Shown: positions 36,276-48,200 of the stretch, one piece after another | Numbering within the stretch: the first letter of the stretch is position 1 | Layout: every line of letters begins with the position of its first letter | Origin: Notospermus geniculatus | Taxonomy: Eukaryota; Nemertea; Pilidiophora; Heteronemertea; Lineidae | Length of the DNA: 64,000 nt | Reading direction: 5' to 3' | Assembly: GCA_002633025.1 (NCBI GenBank) | Contig: NMRB01000418.1 | Coordinates: 99,770 to 163,769 of the forward strand | The notes under the pieces: generated by a model | Told to the model about the DNA's origin: nothing | The model's input: only the letters and a program-made list of their open reading frames with translations | Databases searched by the model: none | Translations under genes and position numbers: made by a program

Positions 36276-39200
36276 ATGCTCAGTTGTTTGTCCCAAGGAG
36301 TGGGGTCCCTTAATGGGGATGTGGAAATTGATTTGAACAATTTGAAGGCAAGTATATTGTAAACATAATCTTTTTTTTAGGATTCATCTGTTCAATGTGC
36401 TTCCTTTCCTATCCAAAGGCTGAAATTACCATTGTCTTTTGTTATTGTGTGTGTTTTTTCACTTGTTTTCAAATGTCAACCTTGGAAATCATACATTATC
36501 AAAATATATGACCGTTTTCTTTCAGAGCCGTGACATTCATTACACACTGCCACCTGTCCTCCTCACCAATCTAGGCCCTCAACACCGTCATGGCATTACA
36601 ATCAACTCCAGAATCAAATCGGCCCAGTCATCAGCTCGGTCAGAAAAACCAGATGGAGAACTCGTCCTTCCAAAGACACTTACCACAAGAAAGGGGGCGC
36701 TTCTGTTATTCACAGCACCTGAAAAAGTGCCGGGATTAACAGAGGAGGAACGACAGTTCATCAGGAAACAAATGCGGGTGACAAGCTTTCAAGAACTCAG
36801 TCAGAAAATTGGGACGCTGCACCGACTGACAAAGTCTGTTCTTATGTACGGCGATGAGGTGAGTACCTTTCATTGGGATCTGAAATTACTTGACACCTAT
36901 CGTTTACTTCAACTTATGTGAGAAAAACTTAAATAATTCAGTTATAATGCCACCTCTGACTGATTAGTTCTCTAACAAAACATGGCATAATCTATGCCCT
37001 AGGCCTACAAGTACAACAGCTCTCTCAGTATAGTCCTAACCTATGTGGTACTATCAGTGTTTGCCCTGTAAACATTAGCTTTCTGATTTTATTCAGAAGT
37101 AGAAGAGTAAATTTGTTGGGCAAACAGATGTATGATTTCCATTTCCTTCCTTTTCACATGTCACACCGATGTTGTTGGCAAGTTTTGCAGTCTTGCAATT
37201 TAATCAAAATCAAGTTGTGCAAGTTGGTAATGCTTCGGGCAGACCTCTGTGTAAAGAATCCTACTTTGAGGTGTAAATTTGGCCAGATTATGCATTGAAC
37301 AGCAAATTTCATAGTGCCATCTTGAAGTAGATGCTAAGATCTTTCAAGTGACTGGATTGTATTTTTGCCTTAGGCCTGCTTTCCATTGGAGCGTTTCCGT
37401 GTGTGGAAACGCTCGAAAGTATTGTTATTTTCCGCGTCGTTGATCACAGCACGGAAAATAACAATGCTTTCCGCGCACGGAAACTCTCCAATGGAAAGCA
37501 GGCCTTATTGTCTTACTTGGCAATACCAGAGTCTTTTGAAAATGTGGTGCAAAGTTCGTTGTTCACTTTCATTCTGGATATGCCCAAGGATATTTTCCAT
37601 TAATAATGATATATAGTGCCACTTAAAGTGCCACAACTAGCATGTATAATGCAATAATAACTATAGTATCCAACTGATTTCATAGATTACTACTTGCGTG
37701 CTAACAATTAACATGTTTGTTGCTAAGTCACCGTTCAGCAAAGACCATAAATTATTATCTGATCAATTGATAGATCTATGATGGCTTACACATTGTCACA
37801 ATCATCAAGTGGCAAAGGTATGTTGCCATGGTTACTGTAAACAGTGTGGTAGCATCCATGTTCATATCGAGAGCACAGGTTTAATTTCAACCTGTTGTCA
37901 ATATTGGCAACATATTCGCATGGTCGTTAACCCTTTGTGGAATGGGAGGATTTTAAGTTTTTGATATGATTTGCCCCACCTTGGAACCCATACTATTGTT
38001 TGTTAAGAACTTTGCTGACTGTGGCTTCATTGGACCATATGTGTCCTGTCACAGCAAAACCCGTCTGAACCAGGATGAACCAAAATAACTCCAGGAGATA
38101 AAAGAAGAAATGTAATCACTCAGATTTTACAAAAGACAGACAATATGCCTAGGCCTATTAAAATTGACAAAATGTTGATCTCAACTTGCCAGCTTCAGAG
38201 CGACTTAGCACTGCCATCAAAACATGACTGCATGTCATCTCATCCTTCCGATTCTTGCATGGCTTCCTCAAATTGGACAATATTACCCTTTTTTCAACCC
38301 TTATTTCTGGACACACTAATATGTCTAATGTGATCCTTCTCTTTGCCCACTAAAGTGACTTGAACAATTAGTCCCGAACTGGCTCAACGAGACATAAATA
38401 AACCAGCTAAAGAATTCTTTTCCTAAGCTATATGATCAGCCATAAAGCGATTTTATGTTCTTCGTAATCATTTTGAACCATTTGGAGTAGAATTATCTTG
38501 TGAGTTTACCTGTATGTATATCCTCCCCATGTCACTGTGTTTGGGTTTACCACTTGGATGAAGTAGACACAAATGTGGTGTAGACACAAAAACTGGCCTC
38601 AGGCTCACATGAAGACATTATCCTACAAGGACGAAGGAGGATGTATTTAGGCGACTTAAAAATGTAACTTTTTTTTTCATTGTGGTGTCAATGGGTGGAT
38701 ATTTTACTGAAAAATAAAAATGAGTTTAGATTTAGAATGATATACCGGATCAGACAGACAGCCCAGAGGGGATTTTTTAAAGAATTGGAATGTGGCCTAA
38801 ATTGGCGATCAGGTTTCAATGGTCCTGATGAAATCGTGAAACACCTTACCAATAATCAAGCCTGCACACACACACCTTGTCAATACTGCTGCATTTGGTT
38901 GGGGTGAGGTTGGGGGAGGGGGGACTTGGTACCCCTTGTGGCAGGTGTGTCTGTGTTCAGTGAAATGAATGGTTCCAATGAAGATGTACATGTACATGTA
39001 CATTGCAGAAAGTTCAAGTAATGCTGAGTGTATGCATTTTTTGTAGGCCTAATCATTTGTGACAGTTTTGAAGTGCGACAGTTCTGAAGTGCCACATGAT
39101 ATATTTGTAGGTGTATGAAAAAGATGACACCAGTATATCAGATGAGGAGAATAAGATCATTCTTAAGTTCCTCCACGGCCTGGATGAACGTGCCATAGAC

Positions 39201-42200
39201 ATGAGAGCGCAGCCTGGTGGTGACTTTGGTTCCTATTTACGGGATGTCAAGACTCGAGCAAGGTAAGGGGCCTCCGCATCCTTCAGAATCCCACGTGTAC
39301 GCTGCCTCATGGAACTGGAGGGCGTGACAGATTTAGGCCTACCTGACCTCTTTACCGCTGTGTAATCGATATTGGAGAATCACCCAGAGGACCCATTTCT
39401 CGGTCATAATCTTAGATTTTTAATGAATTTCAGCAGATTTTCAATGAACATTTCCTGCAGTTAATTCAGTGCTGCTCTCAGAACTAATCTGTTCCTGACA
39501 GAGGTATTGTTTATTTGTCACATAAAAGCCTCCCTTGGTGACTTGTCAAATGTTTGTCTTGCCATATTGATTTTCAATAAATTGATTTATCAATATGGCC
39601 CTGATTGATAAACAACTGTCATGTTATCCACAATTATGTCTCGTTAATGTGTCTGGCATCGTCATGCACTAATGAGAAAGAATGAGTTATGTGTACTGTA
39701 AAGCAAGATAATTTCCCGGCTGGAAATTTTCGCGAATCAAGAATTACAGACATATTCGCGGCAAGATATTTTCGTGAGTCTCTGCCATTTTTTTCAGTTT
39801 TTTTTTCACGGACCGTATTTATCACTTGTGCCTACTCAAATTCGCGACAGGAAATTTCGCGACTCATACACTCTCGCGAAATTCGCGAAAATTTCCTGCA
39901 CGCGAAATTTTCCTGCTTTAAACAGTAATTGTAAAGTCTTGTTGATTGTTAGTTAATTTACATCTATTTTGTTAAGTTCTGCCGAGGTGTCTGTCTGTCC
40001 TTTTCAAACGTTTTTTTCCACAATGTGATATTGACAATGCGAATTAGGTCTATGACGTGTTTCAATTTCATTTAGGCGGTCAAATTACTTCCCGAGGTAC
40101 TCATAGATAACATAATTGACTNAGGGTTAAGAACCTTGCTGACTGTGGCTGGCCAAGAGCAAAAGGGTTTGGGGTTAACATGTACATTTGTCATTGTGTT
40201 CCAAATCCCACTGCCTGCAGCTGTATGCAGTCTCATTCTCACGATTATTGCACGGCTTCCTCAAATATGACAATACCACTCTTTTTATTCAACCCTTGTG
40301 TCTACACAATAACATGTCTGATGTGATCTTTTTCTTTGCCCACTAAAGTGACTTTAAAAATGATTAGTCCAACCTGCTCAGCGACGGAGACATGAATAAA
40401 CCAGCTAAAAGCATTCTTTTCCTATGCTTTATGATCAGCCATAAGCGATTTTATGTTCTTGGTAATAATCATTTTGAACCATTTGGAGTAGAATTATTCT
40501 TGTGAGTTTACCTGTATATCCTCCCCATGTCACTCTGTTCGGGTTTACCACTTGGATGAAGCTAGATAAATGCGGTGTGTTTTAAAACAAGACTGGCCTC
40601 AGGCTCACATGAAGACATTATCCTACAAGGAGGATGTATTTAGTCGACTTAAAAATGTAACTTTTTTTTCATTGTGGTGTCAATGGGTGGATATTGTACT
40701 GAAAAATAAAAATGAGTTTAGATTTAGAATGAATATACCGGATCAGACAGACAGTCCAGAGGGGATTTTTTAAAGAATTGGAACGTGGCCTAAATTGGTG
40801 ATCAGATTTCAATTGTCCTGATGAAATCGTGAAACACCTTACCAATAATCAAGCNNNNNNNNNNNNNNNNNNNNNNNNNNNNNNNNNNNNNNNNNNGGGG
40901 GGACTTGGTACCCCTTGTGGCAGGTGTGTCTGTGTTCAGTAAAATGAATGGTTCCAAAGAAGATGTACATTGCAGAAAGTTCAAGTAATGCTGAGTGTAT
41001 GAATTTTTGTGTAGGCCTAATGATTTGTGTGTGACAGTTTTGAAGTGCGACAGTTCTGAAGTGCCACATGATATATTTGTAGGTGTATGAAAAAGATGAC
41101 ACCAGTATATCAGATGAGGAGAATAAGATCATTCTTAAGTTCCTCCACGGCCTGGATGAACGTGCCATAGACATGAGAGCGCAACCTGGTGGTGACTTTG
41201 GTTCCTATTTACGGGATGTCAAGACTCGAGCAAGGTAAGGGGCCTCCGCATCCTTCAGAATCCCACGTGTACGCTGCCTCATGGAACTGGAGGGCGTGAC
41301 AGATTTAGGCCTACCTGACCTCTTTACCGCTGTATAATTGATGTTGAAGAATTACCCAGAGGACCTTTCTCGGTTATGATCTCAGATTTTTAATGAATTT
41401 CAGCAGATTTTCAATGAACATTTCCTGCCGTTAATTCAGTGCTGCTCTCAGAACTAATCTGTTCCTGACAGAGGTATTGTTTATTTGTCACATAAAAGCC
41501 TCCCTTGGTGACTTGTCAAATGTTTGTCTTGCCACATTGATTTTCAATAAATTGATTTATCAATGTGGCCCTGATTGATAAACAACTGTCATGTTATCCA
41601 CAATTATGTCTCGTTAATGTGTCTGACATCGTCATGCACTAATGAGAAAGAATGAGTTATGTGTACTGTAAAGCAAGATAATTTCCCGGCTGGAAATTTT
41701 CGCGAATCAAGAATTACAGTCATATTCGCGGCAAGATATTTTCGTGAGTCTCTGCCATTTTTTTCAGTTTTTTTTTCACGGACCGTATTTATCACTTGTG
41801 CCTACTCAAATTCGCGACAGGAAATTTTCGCGACTCATACACTCTCGCGAAATTTGCGCAATTTTCCTGCTTTAAACAAAATTGTAGAAATAAAGTCTTG
41901 TTCATTGTTAGTTAATTTACATCTATTTTGTTAAGTTCTGCCGAGGTGTCTGTCTGTCCTTTTCAAACGTCTTTTTCCACAATGTGATATTGACAATGCG
42001 AATTAGGTCTATGACGTGTTTCAATTTCATTTAGGCGGTCAAATTACTTCCCGAGGTACTCATAGATAACATAATTGACTGTTAACTGTCTGATCATTTC
42101 TTCCATACAAATAGATATCGGTATGTTGCAAGTGTTGTGACGTGACTGTTGTGTGCCAACTCAACTTAAGCTTAACCCTTTCGCTCCCTCAGGACCATTA

Positions 42201-45200
42201 CATCCCAAAGGCCTACACCTGAAAATGACCAGAGTAGGAGTGAAAGGGTTAAATGGAACTTTGAGGTGTTGTTGCCTGTCAAAATGTTGTGTTTCAATGT
42301 TGTCTTACCAGTTGTGGATGGACCATGATCTCATAATACATGTCTAAAAATAGCATGAAATTCAGAATGTCCCACCATGGTGCATCTGCTGCCTAACGAA
42401 CATTTACCCTAAGATCACCTATCACAAGAAAGTCGTCAATAAAACCACCTCATATATGTCGCCTTTGAACTTTTCAATTCGTTCAAAGACCTTTCAGCAT
42501 GTTTTCACAGCTAACATGTTCTAATTTTCCTAATGGCCCCAGTTACCTTTCAAACTGGTAACATTCATGAATACCGTTGTCAATGCACTTGTGTCTCTGA
42601 TAATTTATATCCAATCATATGGTTTTCTTTGAACTTTCTTATAATCAATGACCCTTTTCTGATTTCATTCACTGCTTGAGTTATGCTCCAATGACCTCAT
42701 ATAGAAAATGTGATATGATATATGAGGTCGCTGTTTTGTTGAGGTGACTAACTCATGTATGGGTTGTAAGGGGGCTCTCCCATATACCCGGTAAGGCAAG
42801 ATTGATTTTTGTCATGGTATTTTAATAGGAGCTGTCAGTCAGTTGATCAATAGGTGTCACTACGGCCCAATTCAATGCCTAGCCGACCCATTCATGCTTG
42901 AGCACCAATCAGGAAAATTTTCTTTTGTATTGGTCCACTTCAACGTTGCTGCCATCTTTTGGCAGTAGCGTGGCTGACTGCTCCTATTACATCGCTTAAC
43001 CATTTCACTCCCAAGGCTAATTCTGATGATTCCAATATGACTCCATATTTCGGTATGAATCCTTGTTTCAATATGACTCCTTATTTCAATAAAATTATGA
43101 CCCCCTTCTTTCATCTTTCTCCCAGTTCTGTCAGGCCTTCCTCAGATGGTGTAGGTGTCAGGTTTGACGATAATGTCTCCATATCTACCATAAATGACGA
43201 CGAAGGAAAATCGGCCGAACTCTTGACGGCCAACAGTGAGAAACTGACGGAACCATTTCATTCCAGCAGGTGGGTACAACATGTAATTTCCTGTCTTGTT
43301 GTACTCTACAACTAGTTCTATGGCTTACCGGTAACCAGTTGGCCAAGAGCTGCTACTTGAGTTTCCCAGGAAGGTTTCTGGAGAGACTCAGACTGGAGTG
43401 ATATGAATCACTTTGAGACTGTATTTCAGTGGAAAGTGCAATATAAATGTTTTGTACTATGAATCGCTCACTTCAATGTTTTCAGGCCCCTCAGTTCAGC
43501 TTCCGGCAGACGTTCTTTCAAGGTGCTCTCAACGGACCGACTCACAGCGTCTTTGAAATCAGCCAATCTTCTTGAGACCCCTTCACCTGTTAGCACAAGA
43601 TATTCTTACGGTGAGTGAGATCTTTCAACACACCTGCATACTGCTCCTGCAGAAGTTTTTCTTTTTCCCTTTTCTTCAATTGCATTGAAATTCTCTTTCT
43701 ACTGTCTTATCTTATGAATTCAGATGACGTCCTGGTCAGACATTATCCTGAACGTGTCACTAGTGCTCAGCCCAGGAGACGGCGGCGGCCTCCTCCGCAG
43801 AGACGAGCAGGATCGGGGAATGAGTTGAGACAGAGACGACAAAAAAGAGATGATGAACTGAGCGTGAAATCGGAACACCGTAAGCAGCAGTTGCTTCGGC
43901 GGCAGAGAAAGGCCGAGGTTGCAAATGGAGGTCAAGGTCAAGTGACAGAAGGTCAAGGTCAAGTGGCAGATTATAAAGCGGATGAAGTAGACGATACTCT
44001 TGCGCAGAGTCTAGCTGAGGAAGTTATCAGTGAGGAGGAGACTTTGCAGAACATGGTGCTGTCGGGTGAGACTAGTGGAACTGGAGATGACAAAAGAAGA
44101 GAGTCCCGGATAACTCAGGAAAATAAACAAAAACGTACTGTAACTAGTCCTTCATCTCCCAAGAGTAACCGCTCGAGTCCAGCATCACAACAAGAGACAG
44201 ATCCAGGTGGAATATCCAGCGTGGTGATCCGACAAGCCGATGGAACGTTTACAGATCGTGTGATCAGCTCCGATCGTGATCGTGACGACCTGATCGCACA
44301 TGACGACGATCGTGTCAGTATCTCATCATCGGTCCTTGAAGAACAGGATATCGATCTCCCATCAGGTAAGCCTAATTAGTTGTTTGTAATCATTCTTGGT
44401 TTTGTCTCCATGAATTATAAATCAACCTTCTCTGTGGTTGATTCCTTTCTCTGGCATTTTCTCTTGGTTCATTTGTGTATCGGTCTTCATAAAACAATAC
44501 AGGCTGATATCAGTTTGGGAAAGTGCTTTATTCCTTTGTCATTGGTTTCGGTTCAATGTTTGGTGAGTTCAGTTAAACTTTGGTTTTTACGTAGAAATTT
44601 CACTATAGAGCTCAGCACAGCACCTGAACCTTGATATTTACTTGAGTATGGTACAGCGCCTTGAGTATCTGTACTTTGATATTTACTTGAGTACAGTGCC
44701 TTGAGTATCTGTACTTTTACTGGAGTAAAGTTCCTTGATATTCCTTTGATATTTACTTGAGTGCTGAGCACCAGAATCCGAACTTTGGTATTAACTTGAG
44801 AGTTGAGCACCCGTTGTTGAGCACCGTTAGGCCTACCCACTGTATATAATGTTTCTGGTGCTCAGTTCTCAAGTGTATGATATTTGGATGATTGCTATGT
44901 ATATGTAGGAGAAAACCAGACCTGGAGAAATCTGGAAAGTCAGGGAGTTGCTTTCTCTCCAGTATAGTATGAGGGAATGTTTCTTGATGGAGTCTACTTG
45001 ACCAACAAAATTTTTTGTCTCATTTTGCAGAAGATGAAGGGAGACCTTCCAAGTGGAGCGATGCCCGCCACACTCAACAAACTGATCAACCTCCTGCAGC
45101 TGCTTTGAAAGGTAAGATGGAGTTATTCTTTGATTACCTCAGATTAACCCGCAGTAAAAACAAATGGGAAAAAAGTTGACGTGTGCTCATATGCTTGGCA

Positions 45201-48200
45201 CTGGATGACTTTAATAATTAAGTTTCAATTTGTTCTGCTTTCGTGCGAAGTCAGAATTTTGTTTTACGACTGCATGGTTCATTTCTTCATGAATAAAAGA
45301 TGACAGTGTTGTGTCTGAGCATTGGACAAAAACAAAGTATCGTATTAGCTAATTCTCTCAATCTTTTCATAATTTAGAAAAACTACCAATTGCTGCACAG
45401 GAAGAGGAGGCATTTGAGGGTGAATTTGAACAAGATGTTCAAACACTGATTGAAAAAGAAGGGTAAGTGAGTCTGTCAACATGTAGGCCTACATATAATC
45501 CAATGCCTGGCCATGGAAATGATGAGGCAAGAGGCTCTAATCGTAGACTGAGGAAAACTGTTGTGCCTGTCACCTCTGAGGATCCGGGTTCAATCACTGG
45601 TCAGGGTCTGCTTTTGAGTATATTCGGATGGAAGTTGAGATCTTGTTATGACATCTTGGTTTCAGTGGTTTATCTCCTCCTGCTGCTGCTGATGCTGAGG
45701 ATGAAGATGAGATGTACGATGATGATGCTGACTACGGAGATGAAGATTACGAAGATGAAGATTATTTATACGAAGACGGTGAGGAATATGATGACTTTGA
45801 GGAAGAGGACTACAATGAACAAGTGGGTGCTACACAGCCATTGATGCCACATTATACAGGTTAGTCATGCTACACAGCTTATCAGATCAAGGCCTTACCC
45901 ATCCTGGGGTAATCAGTCAGTGGCCAAAGTGCTCACTCCCTTTGCCTTTGCTTTGTTCACATACATGTACCTGTAGGCCTATGTGTAGCGAAACAGGTCT
46001 AAACTACAGTATAACAAAGTATACACTTCTGGTAGCTCGACTTGAAAGTGCCAGCCTGAAGAAGACCTCGGTTGGGGTCGAAAATTTGCGAAATTTTTAG
46101 AGGACGACCTCTATTATTATATCATTTTGTGTGTCGCGTTTTGTGCTCTATTTTTGGGTATAACAAAGAAAGTTGTTCATTCTTTTGTACCGATATTACT
46201 TTTTCATCAGGTACTTTATTTTCTGGTGGTGCTGCAACATTCTCACTTGATAATACTCTGGCTGAAACTCAAGATCTCGCTGACATCGTGATTGATGAGG
46301 GTATCCAGATGCTGCCACACACTCTCGACGCGGTGGCAGGTTCGAGGCCTGACACTGCCACTCAAGGTGCGTATAGTTTGTCATGTATAAAACAGGTACA
46401 TTACCTACAGGTTTGGATGTAAAGTCTTAGAAGTGAATTAGATGGAGTGGATATTGAATGAAGAAGGCATCTCCCAACTTGGTTCTAGACAGGTTTATTT
46501 GGGTATTTTGTCAATGTTTTGCCAGGACAACTGGACAGAATGTTCCATTGGATATGTCAGTTGCCCACTCCATTGTTCCTTTACTTGCTTCCATGTACAT
46601 GTAACTGTACAACTGTATCTTTGCATTTCCCTGATGAGCTGTGTGAGCAAACAGATTATTCATAGAAATGATGTTCCTCTTTCAGATGACAGTCCATCGG
46701 AGGCCGCCACCCCTTCTGCACCTCCACCGTCACCACCAGGCTCCAGGATGTCCGCATGCGCTCAAAAACGAGTGTCGTCTAGAGCATCATCAAGTGGATC
46801 AAGACATGGGTCTGCAGCTGGGTCTGCTCCTACATCCCAACCAGGGTCTGCCCCACAATCCCGTGCTGGATCAGCAAAAGCTAAGGCGGCAACAAGAAAA
46901 TCACTGACAACTGAAAAACTGGTAGCATCAACGGAAAGTTTTGATCAAGTTAAGGAGCCGTCTTCTTCCAGATCCACTCCAGGTAGGTCAGGTTGTCTTC
47001 TTAGGAATATTGGCGAACTGACATTCAGTTCGAAGTGCGACATCTATTGCCTATCACTGTGCATGTACAACTTTAATTTCAGTTGAGGATATTGTCCCAG
47101 CAGAGTACCTTAAAGAACATCAGTTCTTGCCAGGTGGGCACAGGACACAGTCAGAAGCAGGAAGGACTTTAGATAGCGGAATAGGAACCGATACGCCGAG
47201 ATTGTCACTGAAACCTGACTCTACTGCAGATAGCAGTTCAGTACTCCAGGAGTCCCCTGTCCCAGCTCCAAGTGTGACTGCCAAGCTGCCAGTGGAGACT
47301 GCCAATGCTGTTTCAACAGAAGAGGTAAGAGAAGGGAAGCAGTGCTCCACATCAGATCTTTCTCCTGGGAGTTGGCCCTCAATGGGCAATTAACTTATGG
47401 TTTCCTTACGAAGTACCGTGAGCCAGAAAACTTGATTTGTACTGTAAGCCAAGGATATTTCATTTGTGACCCATCACCACAAAATGAGTCTTACATTGCT
47501 CAGAATATGAACCAGAGTGAACAAAAATAACCTCCAGGATGAAAAGGAAGAAAGAGAATCACTCAGGTTTCACAAAAGTCAGACAACAGGCCAAGGTCTT
47601 CTGAAATTGACAAATATTTGGTTTCACCCTGCCATCCTCAGAGTGACTTACAGCTCATTATGTGGTGACGGGTCACATTTTGTTTCAGTTGGTGAAAAAC
47701 CGAGTGAATTTCAAGCTTACTCCTAAGATCGATGAAAGGAAGCCACCCCATGAACCTAAAGACGTTACTAAGGCCATTGGAATCACCTCAAAAGTGGTTG
47801 AAAGTTATGTAAGTCCTGTCAGATCTCAGTTTTCCTGGTCTAAAGTATTGTCTGTGTGTAAGAATATTCAACCCAGTAGCGCACCCTGTAGGATGAGGTA
47901 ATCCACAGTTACCTCCCCCTACACTTTTGAAATTGTTTAAACCCAGTCCTTATCCTGTAGCCTCTTCATTTCAGCAGCCTTCTGATAGCGAAAGTCACAC
48001 AAGTCCATCCATTCCAAACAATATAATGGAATTGCCTCCCTCAGCACAGAAGGAAGCTCTGCATTTAGAAAAAGAGAAGGCGAAAGTGAACAAACTTGAA
48101 AAAGAAGGTACGCCTTTAATACTCTTTCCGCCTGGGATTCGGCTACTTATTTCATGCTTCAAACCAGATTTTCTTATGAAGTAAATTTGGCACTTCTTTT

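Larger units (their letters stand above)
38000..42080 (+). repeat. Direct duplication of about 2 kb around KIAA2012-like exon 3
   Basis: Copy a runs from about 38000 to 40121 and copy b from 40123 to 42080. Both end in CATAATTGACT and are joined by a single N at 40122. They share exon 3, a CpG-rich inverted-repeat element and flanking intron almost base for base, with scattered substitutions and small indels. Confidence 0.9.

Noticed and set aside
39111-41234. Mutually exclusive exon 3a/3b in the KIAA2012-like gene
   Set aside because: The encoded peptides are identical and the copies are joined by an N, so haplotype duplication is the simpler reading; kept only as an alternative.
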